Source of the DNA: JADKAV01 sp963769435
GTDB taxonomy: Bacteria; Actinomycetota; Actinomycetes; S36-B12; UBA10799
Direction: 5' to 3'
Assembly (NCBI GenBank): GCA_963769435.1
Contig: CAVYLN010000002.1
Location: forward strand, 1,550,001-1,614,000
DNA length: 64,000 nt
The notes under the pieces were generated by a model. It did not search any database. It saw only the letters and a list, made by a program, of their open reading frames with translations, and was not told the DNA's origin. A program made the position numbers and the translations under genes. Numbering within the stretch: the first letter of the stretch is position 1; every line of letters starts with the position of its first letter. Positions 51,561-60,091 of this stretch are shown here, one piece after another.

Positions 51561-52874
51561 GCGTTCTGACCGGCTGGGGCCGCACGAGCCCCAGCGGGGC
51601 CGACCTGGTCGAGCCCGGCGATCCCGATGAACTCCGGCGCCTCGTCACCTCCACCGACAAGGCGATCCCACGAGGTCTGGGACGCTCCTACGGCGATCCC
51701 GCCCAGAGCGGCGGCGGAACCGTGATCAGCGGTCTGGGCCTACAGCACATGGACCCTCCCGGTGAGGTCATGACACTGGGCGCCGGAGTCAGCATCGACA
51801 CCCTTCTGCAGGCAGCCGTCCCCCAGGGCTGGTTCGTGCCGGTCACCCCCGGCACGCGGTTCGTCACCATGGGCGGGGCGTTCGCAGCAGACATCCATGG
51901 GAAGAACCATCATCGCGACGGCGCCTTCTCACAGCACGTGGACGAGATCACCATGGTGTTGGCGGACGGATCGCAGGTCACCGTCGACCGGACGGACCCC
52001 CTCTTCGCCGCCACCGCCGGCGGCATGGGCCTGACCGGCGTGATCACGTCGTTGCGGCTGCGGATGCTCCCGATCGAAACCTCGCGGATCGTGGTCGACA
52101 CCTCCCGGACCCCGGACCTCGACACCCTGTTGGCGTCGATGGTCGCGGCCGACGAACATGCCACCTACTCGGTGGCCTGGGTCGACACCCTGGCGCGCGG
52201 CAAGAACCTCGGCCGGGCGGTGCTGACCACCGGTGAGCACGCGAAGGTCCAGGACCTTCCGGCCCGTGCGCGAACGAGCCCGTTGGCCTACGACCCGAGG
52301 CAACTGGTCGGCACCCCGCGCTGGATACCGAACTGGGCGCTCAACCACGTCAGCGTCTCGGCGTTCAACGAACTGTGGTTCCGCAAGGCCCCGAAGAGGC
52401 GTGACGGGCGACATCCAGAGCATCCCTGCCTTCTTCCATCCGCTGGACGGTGTGCGCGACTGGAACCGCATCTACGGCACTCGAGGGTTCCTGCAGTATC
52501 AGTTCGTGGTGTCGGACAGCGAAGTGGTCCGATCTGCGCTGGAGCAGGTGTCGGCGGCCGGCTGTCCGGTGTTCCTGGCCGTCCTCAAGCGGTTCGGCCC
52601 CGGCAACGCCTCGCCGTTGTCGTTCCCCAAGAGCGGCTGGACCCTCACGATGGACATCCCGACCGACGTGCCCGGGTTGAGCCATCTGCTGGACCGGCTC
52701 GACGAGGAGGTCGTGGATGCCGGAGGGCGTGTCTACCTCGCCAAGGACTCACGGATGCACCCGCGCCACCTGTCCGCGATGTACCCCGCACTCGATGATT
52801 TCCGGGAGATCCGGCAACACGTCGATCCTCACGAGCGCTGGCGCAGCGACCAATCAGTCCGACTGGGGCTGTGA
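51557..52874 (+). CDS. dprE1: Decaprenylphosphoryl-beta-D-ribose oxidase (DprE1-like), one frameshift
   Basis: FAD enzyme of the VAO family, about 438 residues. It starts LTGWGRTSPSGADL; the FAD domain shows RGLGRSYGDPAQ, TPGTRFVTMGGAFAADIHGKNHH (cited as GGAFAADIHGKNHH) and GGMGLTGVI. The C-terminal part has KRFGPGNASPLSFPKSGW and YLAKDSRM. One extra base near 52400 (AGAGGCGTGACGG, should give KRVTGDIQ) breaks the frame. The position equal to the Mycobacterium tuberculosis Cys387 (GWNICVDF) is Thr here (GWTLTMDI). Coupled to UbiA by ATGA. DprE2 is not in the window. The end overlaps the convergent gene by 21 bp. Confidence 0.87.
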
Positions 52875-53397
52875 GGACCCCGGCGGCTGGTAGAGCGGCA
52901 GATCCTGAACCGCCTCCGCGAAGGGAATCCCCTGCTGCCCGTCACTGGGCAAGGGCCACATGATCTCGAGTTCCTCGTCGCGGGGATCGACCACGGGTCT
53001 GCTGCGCGCAGGTCCGTGCAAGGCGAGCAGTGCGGCGTCCCACGTCGCGGTCTGGAACCCCCAGCCCACGTCCGGTGGTACCACGATCGTGACCCGGTCC
53101 ACGGCGTCGAGGTCCTCGGGTATCCATCGCCTGAACGTCGGCGATCCCACCCGGAAATCCACCACCACGAGAGCGACCCGGCCGGCGGCGCAGGTCAGAA
53201 TGCGGGGGCCCGTGTCACAGAACAGCCCTCCGATGTCCCCGCGATCTACCCGTATACATGGTGCCGACGGTGGGGTGCCAGCCGCTGGGCAGCACGTCAT
53301 GCAGGGCATCGGCACGGTACCAGTCGAACTGCCGCGCCGCCTTCGTCCTCGGGGTCCCGCGGGCGACCCCGGCGATCGCCAGCCGCTCCACGTTCAC
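52854..53397 (-). CDS. Hypothetical protein, one frameshift
   Basis: About 180 residues after repair; no recognised family. Segments include QFDWYRADALHDVLPSGW, DIGGLFCDTGPRILTCAAG, VALVVVDFRVGSPTFRRWI and DVGWGFQTATWDAALLALHG; the last two look like real beta/alpha secondary structure, so coding is likely. The break lies near 53262, explained by one extra base. GTG 53397 is the likeliest start. It lies 34 bp after the polytopic membrane protein gene on the same strand and may be co-transcribed, and it overlaps dprE1 tail to tail by 21 bp. Two Cys (CDTG, LTCAAG) could pair. Confidence 0.55.
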
Positions 53398-53431
53398 GGT
53401 GGGCAGGCTAGCGCAGGGAACGTACCGATCG

Positions 53432-54668
53432 TCAGGGGACGACCGCCGTCCACCCCTCGGGCGCGATGGGCAGGACACACGGGCGCGGAGATGACTCGGC
53501 CAGGCAGCGCTCGAACGCCCGGAGTTGGGCCGGCTCCACCGAGGGCACGGGTGCCTTGAGGTACGCACCCGTCACGAACGCCGCCGAACACGCGAGGATC
53601 CCGACGATGGCCCAGACCCGAACCGGATCCCGACCCGAGCCGCGAACAAGGACCAGCATTCCTGCGGCGATCGCGAGACCGAAATACCGCCATCCGCCGA
53701 TGGCGGAGTAGACCCACGACGGCTCTGCACGATCGGCAGGCGAGACCACCCCGAGGACGAACCAGAGGACACCGCAGAAAAGCCACACCCAGGACGGACC
53801 GGAGCGGTCGGACCATGCCAGGTAAGCGAGCAGACCGAGCAGGAGCGCAGCGGGCAGCGCCCAGATGCTCAACCACCCGTAGGGCCACACGATCCGCATG
53901 AGGTGGTACCCCATGACCATTCCGCCACCCCAGCGTTTGAGTGTGGCCACCGGCAAGGTCTCCAGGCGCTCATCGAGATCAGCCGCGGGGGGCCGATCCT
54001 GCGTGGCCCATACGGCCAGATTCACACCCGCCCCCACGATCAGGATGCCGGTGCGCAACCACACGTATCTGGTGCGGTGACGCCAGGCCCCCCAGAGTGC
54101 GGCCGGGGTCAACAGAACGGCCAGGAAGCCTGTGAGGACGCTGAGAACCACGAATCCGATCTCCGCCCCCCGGCCCTGCCAGGTGGTCGGTGCCGGCAGG
54201 ACCAGCACGACCAGCAACGCGATCGCGAACCAGACCTGCAGGTTGGCCAGGTTCCCCTGGACCTCGGTCACTGTCGGTAGCAGGACCAACAGCGCGAACG
54301 CCAGGAGTTGCCGGCCAGGACCGCCGAACAGGGATACCGCGCGGCGCTGGAGGACCACGGACAACGAGAGCACCGCCGCCAGCACACGAGATCAGGTAGA
54401 TCAGCAACGGCCCCCACGTGACCGGAAACTGGACGATCACGACCGTGATCAGGCGCTGGGCGACCCATATCTGGGCGGCGTAAGGCTCGAACAGGTGCCA
54501 TCCCGTCCCCAGCGCTGCCGCCCAGAAGTCCCGCCCGTCCTCTCCCCACACACTCGGCGTGATCAGCGCGAGGGGCTTACGCACAGTGAAGACGAGCAGC
54601 CCGGCGAGTACGAGCAGCACCCTGCGCCGCAGAGGCCAGACGGATTCGTCAACAGACCCCGTATGCAC
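53432..54668 (-). CDS. Polytopic membrane protein, possibly GT-C-type glycosyltransferase, one frameshift
   Basis: About 412 residues with roughly nine to ten transmembrane helices. After the first helix it has SVWGEDGRDFWAAAL and LFEPYAAQIWVAQRL. A short acidic ED-G motif in the first periplasmic loop followed by a PYA segment recalls GT-C enzymes that use lipid-linked sugars. The last 40 residues are periplasmic with two Cys (RCLAES, RPCVLP). One extra base near 54391 (TCGTGTGCTGGCGG) separates the N-terminal quarter. The start is GTG 54668 (TAGGGT ends 7 nt before) or ATG 54719. In this locus it may transfer a sugar from a decaprenyl carrier; this is inference. Confidence 0.65.
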
Positions 54669-54863
54669 GTTCGACACCCTAGTCAGTGCCGTCGTCGCAC
54701 CACGGGCGCCTGTGACCATCCTGGGGAAAACCTGGGCATAGCCCCGGATAACGGAACGGTCACGAAGGCAACCCGGAATCGCCTCGACCACACCGTCCGT
54801 GGCAATCTGCCATGGGGTGTACCGAACGGGCACACACCGACGAACGACGGGCGGAGGGTTCAG

Positions 54864-56310
54864 GTGGCGATTCAGCACATCGACCACGCCGAATCCAAAG
54901 TGGCGATGCCGGAGGCCCTGGCACGCTTCGCCCATGATGCGGTCGGCACGACGGCCAACCCCCTGCGCCTGATGAGTTACGTGGCGCTCACCATCGACAC
55001 AGCCCTCATCCTGGCTTCCATGGCGGCCGGCTACATACTCCGCGGAACTGGAGACTTCCCCTTCCGCGCGGCTGCCGCGATCCTGCTCGTGTGGGTGACG
55101 GCGCTGGCGATCCGGCGCGTGTACGACAGCGGCCGGATCGGCGTCGGATCCGAGGAATTCAAGAATGTCATCGCGGCCACGGTCGGTACCTTCGCCTTCT
55201 TCGCCTCCGTCGGCTTCATCCTCGAGATCACCGACGGCCGCCGCTTCGTTATCGGAACTTTCGCCGCCGGGCTGATCCTGCTACCCATCGGGCGCCGAGC
55301 GATGCGCTTCTGGGTGTTCAGCGAACGCCGCTCGGGACACTCTGATGCGGCGGACGCTGCTGATCGGCTCAGGCGCCTTCCTGGTGGAGTTGGAGAGGCG
55401 GCTGTCGCAGGATCCCCGGACGGGTTTTCAGGTGGAACTCACCATGCGAGGACCAGAGCGGGGAGTCCATGGGATCGATGCCTGGCTCGACCTCGTGGAA
55501 CGTGCGATCCAGGACCATGACATCGACGCCGTGGCGGTCAGCCAGACGAGAACCATGAGTTCGGAAGCGGTCAGACGGCTCTCCTGGCGCCTGGAAGGCC
55601 CCAACGTGGACCTGCTGGTCGCTCCTGCCCTCGGCGACGTCACGGGCCCCCGGCTCAGCGTGCGACCGGCGTCCGGACTTCCCCTCCTGCATCTGGAGGA
55701 ACCGCGCCTCACCGGCCCGCAGGCCCTGATCAAGCGGGGCACGGACATCGTCGTGGCCGCACTGGGCCTGCTGCTGGTCTCTCCACTTCTCCTGGCGATC
55801 GCGGTGGCCATCCGCCTCACCAGCCACGGTCCCGCCCTGTTCATCCAGGAGCGGGTGGGACAGGCCGGCGCCGTCTACCAGCTGGTCAAGTTCCGCACGA
55901 TGTACGTCGGATCCGAGGACAGCCGGCTGGAGACACTCGGCAGTCTCGCCGGAGATCCCGATGCCTACAAACACGACCCCCGGGTGACCGGGTTCGGGCG
56001 CTTCCTGCGGCGCTGGTCGCTCGACGAGTTGCCGCAGCTCTGGAACGTGCTGCTGGGGTCCATGAGCCTGGTGGGACCTCGCCCCATGCTGGTCGACGAA
56101 CTACCGCTGCTCGGCACCGCGGATCATCGCCGACACCTGACCAAGCCGGGGATGACCGGCCTGTGGCAGGTCGCCGGGCGCAAAGAGGTGGCGTGGAGCG
56201 AGCGCATGCAGATGGATCTTCGCTACGTGGAGAACTGGTCGCCGGCGCTGGACCTGGTGATCCTGGCCAAGACCGTGAAGGCCGTCGCCTCCGGCAAAGG
56301 CGCGCACTGA
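54864..56310 (+). CDS. Polyprenyl-phosphate glycosyl-1-phosphate transferase (WbaP/WcaJ type), one frameshift
   Basis: Initiating transferase of polysaccharide synthesis, about 481 residues. Four N-terminal helices are followed by a nucleotide-binding-like middle (RRTLLIGSGAFLVELERRL) and the C-terminal bacterial sugar transferase domain: KRGTDIVVAALGLLLVSPL, LVKFRTMYVGSE, RRWSLDELPQLWNVL, SLVGPRPMLVDE and GMTGLWQVAGR. One extra base near 55340 (CACTCTGATGCGG, should give HSMRRTLL) splits it. It loads the first sugar-1-phosphate onto the lipid carrier. GTG 54864 with GGAGGG about 6 bp upstream. Divergent from the membrane protein gene; the 195-bp gap between them holds both promoters. Confidence 0.88.
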
Positions 56311-56313
56311 GTC

Positions 56314-56667
56314 TCAGTCGTCATCGCGTGCCTGCAGTCTCTCCACTTTCTCCGCGAGAAGCACGTGATCCTCGGCCAACCGGGAAAGATTCCGTTCGAG
56401 TCGGCTCACCTCGAAACTGAGCTGGACGCTGACCGTCAGGAGCAGCCCCGCCGAAACCAGGAACAAGAAGTTGGCGGGGACGGCGAAGCCGAGGAAGCCT
56501 GCCAGAGCGTCAAGGATCGGCGGGTAGGCCGCGACCACCAGCGCGGCGACCGCAACCACGAGCCACAACACCGCGAACTTCTCCCGCAGGATGCCGCGTC
56601 GCAGCAACTCCCCGATGAACACGGCGAGTGCGATGGCGCCGATCAGGCCCAGCCACTGGCTGCTCAT
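56314..56667 (-). CDS. DUF2304 family membrane protein
   Basis: 117 residues with three hydrophobic helices (LGLIGAIALAVFIGELLRR, AVLWLVVAVAALVVAAYP, ANFLFLVSAGLLLTVSVQ) and a C-terminal coiled coil (FEVSRLERNLSRLAEDHVLL). DUF2304 proteins regularly accompany GT2 polyprenyl-phosphate glycosyltransferases; here the GT2 gene lies 7 bp upstream on the same strand. It probably serves as a membrane partner of that enzyme. Biochemical role unknown. Confidence 0.8.
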   Translation of the reverse strand: MSSQWLGLIGAIALAVFIGELLRRGILREKFAVLWLVVAVAALVVAAYPPILDALAGFLGFAVPANFLFLVSAGLLLTVSVQLSFEVSRLERNLSRLAEDHVLLAEKVERLQARDDD

Positions 56668-56674
56668 GGGGCCA

Positions 56675-57403
56675 TCATCCGACAGTGACCGGCCTGCGGG
56701 TGAGCGCCACGCTCACCGCCATCAGCGCCCGCCCCAGAAGAAGCACCGAACGAACGATCCCCTGGCTGGGCCGTCCCCCCTGCCTGGGCCGCATCCGGAC
56801 CGGGACCTGAGTGATGGGCAGACCCGCGCGGGAGGTCAGGACCAGCGATTCGACGGTGTCCCCCAAATACTCGGTGGGATAGTGCTCGGCGAACAGTGCG
56901 ATGGCCCGTCCATCCGAAGCCCGGAAACCCGATGTGGCGTCATCCAGACGGGTTCCGGTCACGCGCGTCACCACCGCCCCCAGGATTCGCATGGTCCACC
57001 GCCTGGACGGCCCCACCCAACTCGCAGTGTCGGACCCGCCGAACCTGGAACCAACCACGACCGACGCATCCGTCAAGCCGGCCAGCAGAGCATCGATATC
57101 CGCCGGGTCGTGCTGGCCGTCCCCGTCGACCTGCACCAAGGCCTGGTAGCCGTTGTCCAACGCGTAGCGGAAAGCCACCCGCATGGCACCTCCGACCCCG
57201 ACGTTGAACGGCATCTGCAAGGTGACCACACCGGCGCCACGGGCGATCTCTGCGGTTTCATCGCCGGACCCGTCGTCGATCACGACGATCGTCGCCGAGG
57301 GCACAGCACGCTGGACCTCGTACAAAACGCCAGCAAGCGCCGCCGACTCGTTGAAGGCCGGGACGGCGACGATCGTCTGTTCAGGCTTCGGCGGTCCGTC
57401 CAT
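56675..57403 (-). CDS. Glycosyltransferase family 2 (polyprenyl-phosphate mannosyltransferase-like)
   Basis: 242 residues, GT-A fold. VAVPAFNESAALAGVL opens the domain, IDDGSGDET binds the nucleotide, VQVDGDGQHDPADI contains the DxD-type metal site (about residue 92), and SRFGGSD plus DDATSGFRA are acceptor-region landmarks. The lack of transmembrane helices fits a cytosolic dolichyl/polyprenyl-phosphate mannose or glucose synthase of the DPM1 type, with the DUF2304 neighbour giving membrane contact. A purine-rich GGGAG precedes the ATG. Confidence 0.85.
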   Translation of the reverse strand: MDGPPKPEQTIVAVPAFNESAALAGVLYEVQRAVPSATIVVIDDGSGDETAEIARGAGVVTLQMPFNVGVGGAMRVAFRYALDNGYQALVQVDGDGQHDPADIDALLAGLTDASVVVGSRFGGSDTASWVGPSRRWTMRILGAVVTRVTGTRLDDATSGFRASDGRAIALFAEHYPTEYLGDTVESLVLTSRAGLPITQVPVRMRPRQGGRPSQGIVRSVLLLGRALMAVSVALTRRPVTVG

Positions 57404-57459
57404 CTGCTCCCGCTTTCGTCATCAGGGCCACCCTACGCAGCCGTCCACCGCCGCTTCTC

Positions 57460-58578
57460 CTAGTCGGTACTCGACAGATAGTCGAGGAAGGCCTGGTTCG
57501 GCCCGCCGCGGTTCAGACTGGCCAGGCGGGCCACCGCCAGCCGGTCAGTCGATTCCAGCACCACCAGTTCCGCCCGGCCCGCCTGCGTGACGTCGGGCAT
57601 GGCGTCCCACTGCAGCAACCACCCGGCGGGGAACAACGATGCGATCTGCGCCTCCAGCCCGGTGGCGTACACGAACGAGTCGTAGACCAGCAGGAGCTCC
57701 GGTGCCCGGGGCAGCGGATCCGGCGACGTGAAGGCGCGCATGGGCCACGGGGTGCCGTTGGGCAGCTCTGCGAAGGTGGGCATGGCAGATGCCGGGGGCC
57801 CGACGGCATCGGTCCGCTCCGAGCGCGGGATTCCCAAGAGCCGATAGAGATCACCCTGGTGGTCGAAGTCGGCCCCCGGAACGAAGCGTCCCTCGGCGGA
57901 GTCACCCACCTCCTCGGCGAGCAGGTAGGACAGCGCCTGTCCTCCGCGGGGGTTCCAGTGCGTGTCCCCCTTCCAGTAGCCCGTCCCGTCGGCATTGGCC
58001 CGCACGGCACTTGGTTCGATGATCCGCACCGGCGAATCCGGTTCGGACGCGATCTCGCGCAGGACGGCCTGCGACCAGGCCTGGCAGGCGGTCAACGCCC
58101 CCGTCGCCACCCCCGCGGGTGGGACCGCGACCGATTTGCTCGGTACCACCACGAAAAGGACCCGCTTGCCGCCTTTATCCGCCTCGGCGGCCAGTGCCCG
58201 GGCGGAATCGCGGGCCCAGGTGGCGTACTGCGGATCCAGACACGGCTCCGTGAACTCACCGGCGAAGTACAACTCACCGTCGGAGGCGACCACATCTGCG
58301 ACCGGGGAGCGGCCGGTCACCGAGAGGACCGCCGAGTTGACCCTCTCGACGACACCGGGCTTGGCGCGCAGCCGATCGCTCAGGGCAGCGGTGGCCGCCT
58401 CATAGGTGGCGACGTCACCGGCACCGGCGACGCTGAACGCCGGAAACTCGGTCTGGGGGCGGTTCTGCCGGGCGGCGTTGGTACCCGAGGCCGGTCCGAT
58501 GAACCACATCAGCACCATCAGGGCGGCGAAGGCGAACACCGCGAAGGTGCCGCCCCGGGCCAACTTCTCCTGTCCCAT
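57460..58578 (-). CDS. AlgJ/AlgX-like SGNH acetyltransferase-type protein
   Basis: 372 residues. One N-terminal transmembrane helix (FAVFAFAALMVLMWFIGP) is followed by a periplasmic SGNH-like domain as in alginate O-acetylation proteins. Key parts are SDGELYFAGEF, VVPSKSVAV, GDTHWNPRGGQALSYLL (the conserved His of AlgX/AlgJ) and LLVYDSFVYATGL, where the nucleophile-type Ser follows Asp. It lies 10 bp downstream of the MBOAT gene and would complete acetyl transfer to the polymer outside the membrane. ATG 58578 chosen; GTG codons at 58581 and 58587 are alternatives. Confidence 0.82.
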   Translation of the reverse strand: MGQEKLARGGTFAVFAFAALMVLMWFIGPASGTNAARQNRPQTEFPAFSVAGAGDVATYEAATAALSDRLRAKPGVVERVNSAVLSVTGRSPVADVVASDGELYFAGEFTEPCLDPQYATWARDSARALAAEADKGGKRVLFVVVPSKSVAVPPAGVATGALTACQAWSQAVLREIASEPDSPVRIIEPSAVRANADGTGYWKGDTHWNPRGGQALSYLLAEEVGDSAEGRFVPGADFDHQGDLYRLLGIPRSERTDAVGPPASAMPTFAELPNGTPWPMRAFTSPDPLPRAPELLLVYDSFVYATGLEAQIASLFPAGWLLQWDAMPDVTQAGRAELVVLESTDRLAVARLASLNRGGPNQAFLDYLSSTD

Positions 58579-58588
58579 CACGCACACC

Positions 58589-59989
58589 TCAGAACTGGAA
58601 GTAGAGGAATGGACTGAATGATCCCCACATCGCCATGATGACACCCACGACCAGCGCCCCCGTGCCGACCGCCACGGCGACCGGCATCCGTAGTTGTTGG
58701 GTGTCGGTGGTCAGCACCATGCGATCGAAGATCCGGCGCTGTCCGCGGTCAGGCAGGAAGAAGATCAGGACACCGACGGCCAGTGCGGTGAGGGTCAAAG
58801 GCGTGAGGGTCACCAGGATCTCGGGTGTCGGCCATGTCCACGGCCCCACCAGCATGGCCCGCCACATCTCGACGGTCTGTGTCATCGTTGCGGACCTGAA
58901 GGGAACCCACGTGACGATGATGAAAAGGGCCATCAGGAACCGGCGGAGTGCCACAAACCCCCGGACCGAACGCAGGCCGGTGACCCGCTCGATCACCAGA
59001 GCCGACGACCATAGCCCTCCCCACACGAGGTAGGGCCACGTCGCGCCGTGCCACAACGACGTCAGCGCGAAGGTCAACAGCAACGCCACGTACTCCCGGA
59101 TCGGCCCGTGCCGGTTTCCACCCAGGGGGATGTACACGTAGTCGCGGAACCAGCGCGACAAGGTCATGTGCCAACGCCGCCAGAACTCGGTGGCCGAGAC
59201 GCTGCGGTACGGTCCGGCGAAGTTCTCGGGGAAGTGGAAGTTGAACACCCGCGCCAGTCCGATGGCCATGTCGGAATACCCCGAGAAGTCGAAGTAGATC
59301 TGGGCGGTGAAGGCGAAGGCGCCGATCCAGGCCGCCGTGGCGGTCGTCGGGGACCCGCCGTCGAAGACTGCGGCAGCCACCGCGCCGCACTGGTCGGCGA
59401 TCGCGACCTTCTTGAACAACCCCCAGCCGAAGCGCGACAGTCCGTAGACCACATCCTGTGTGCGAGGCCGCAGTCGCGCCTTGATCTCAGCTCGAATCTC
59501 GCCGTAACGGACGATGGGTCCAGCGATCTGGTGCGGGAACAGGAACAGGTACAGCAGGTAGTGGTCGAGTCTCGTCTCGCGCGGCTGGTCGCCTCTACGC
59601 ACGTCCATCACGTAGGACAGCGCGTGGAAGGTGAAGAACGAGATACCCAGGGGCAGGCTCACCTGCGCGAATACCGAATCCACGGAGAAGACCTGGGAGA
59701 CGACCGGCACATACTTGACCATCAACAGCGGGGACACCACCAGCACGATGGACACCAGATACAGAACGCGGCCCGACCATCCCTTCCGGCGCGCGAGGAA
59801 CAGTGCCAGGAACCAACTCGCCAAAGACACGAAGGTGATGTAGACGATGTCGCTACCCGCGCCCCACAGGTAGAAACCGACGGACAGCACCAGCAGAGCG
59901 ACGTTCTGCCACGCGCGGCGCAGCGGATAGACCACGAGCAGGACGATCGGCAGGAAGACGAACAAGAATGTCGTCGAACTGAAAACCAC
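58589..59989 (-). CDS. MBOAT-family O-acyltransferase (AlgI-like)
   Basis: 466 residues with about ten to twelve transmembrane helices. AlgI signatures are VFSSTTFLFVFLP at the start, LPLGISFFTFHALSYVMDV (about residue 110), LFPHQIAGPIVRY (about 153), FDFSGYSDMAIGLAR (about 230) and the catalytic-type SLWHGATWPYLVWG with His (about 308). It moves acetyl groups across the membrane for the AlgJ-like partner next door. GTG start. Together they show that the surface polymer is acetylated. Confidence 0.92.
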   Translation of the reverse strand: MVFSSTTFLFVFLPIVLLVVYPLRRAWQNVALLVLSVGFYLWGAGSDIVYITFVSLASWFLALFLARRKGWSGRVLYLVSIVLVVSPLLMVKYVPVVSQVFSVDSVFAQVSLPLGISFFTFHALSYVMDVRRGDQPRETRLDHYLLYLFLFPHQIAGPIVRYGEIRAEIKARLRPRTQDVVYGLSRFGWGLFKKVAIADQCGAVAAAVFDGGSPTTATAAWIGAFAFTAQIYFDFSGYSDMAIGLARVFNFHFPENFAGPYRSVSATEFWRRWHMTLSRWFRDYVYIPLGGNRHGPIREYVALLLTFALTSLWHGATWPYLVWGGLWSSALVIERVTGLRSVRGFVALRRFLMALFIIVTWVPFRSATMTQTVEMWRAMLVGPWTWPTPEILVTLTPLTLTALAVGVLIFFLPDRGQRRIFDRMVLTTDTQQLRMPVAVAVGTGALVVGVIMAMWGSFSPFLYFQF

Positions 59990-60078
59990 GTCGCCCCATC
60001 CGTCGTGTCGCGGACCCTCCCCGCATGGGCCAGACTAGGCGATCACGCCACCCCCCGGGGCACAGACCTCCGGGCCGG

Positions 60079-60084
60079 TATCGT
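60079..60084 (+). promoter_or_regulatory. -10 hexamer of a leaderless promoter
   Basis: TATCGT ends 7 nt before the ATG at 60092; it is the same hexamer as at larB. Confidence 0.55.
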
Positions 60085-60091
60085 GGCTGCG

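Noticed and set aside
59048..60091. Long open frame preceding and joined to the 60092 membrane protein gene
   Set aside because: It runs antisense through the AlgI-like gene, which has full family motifs; the sequence is Arg/Gln-rich and low in complexity. The real start is at 60092.
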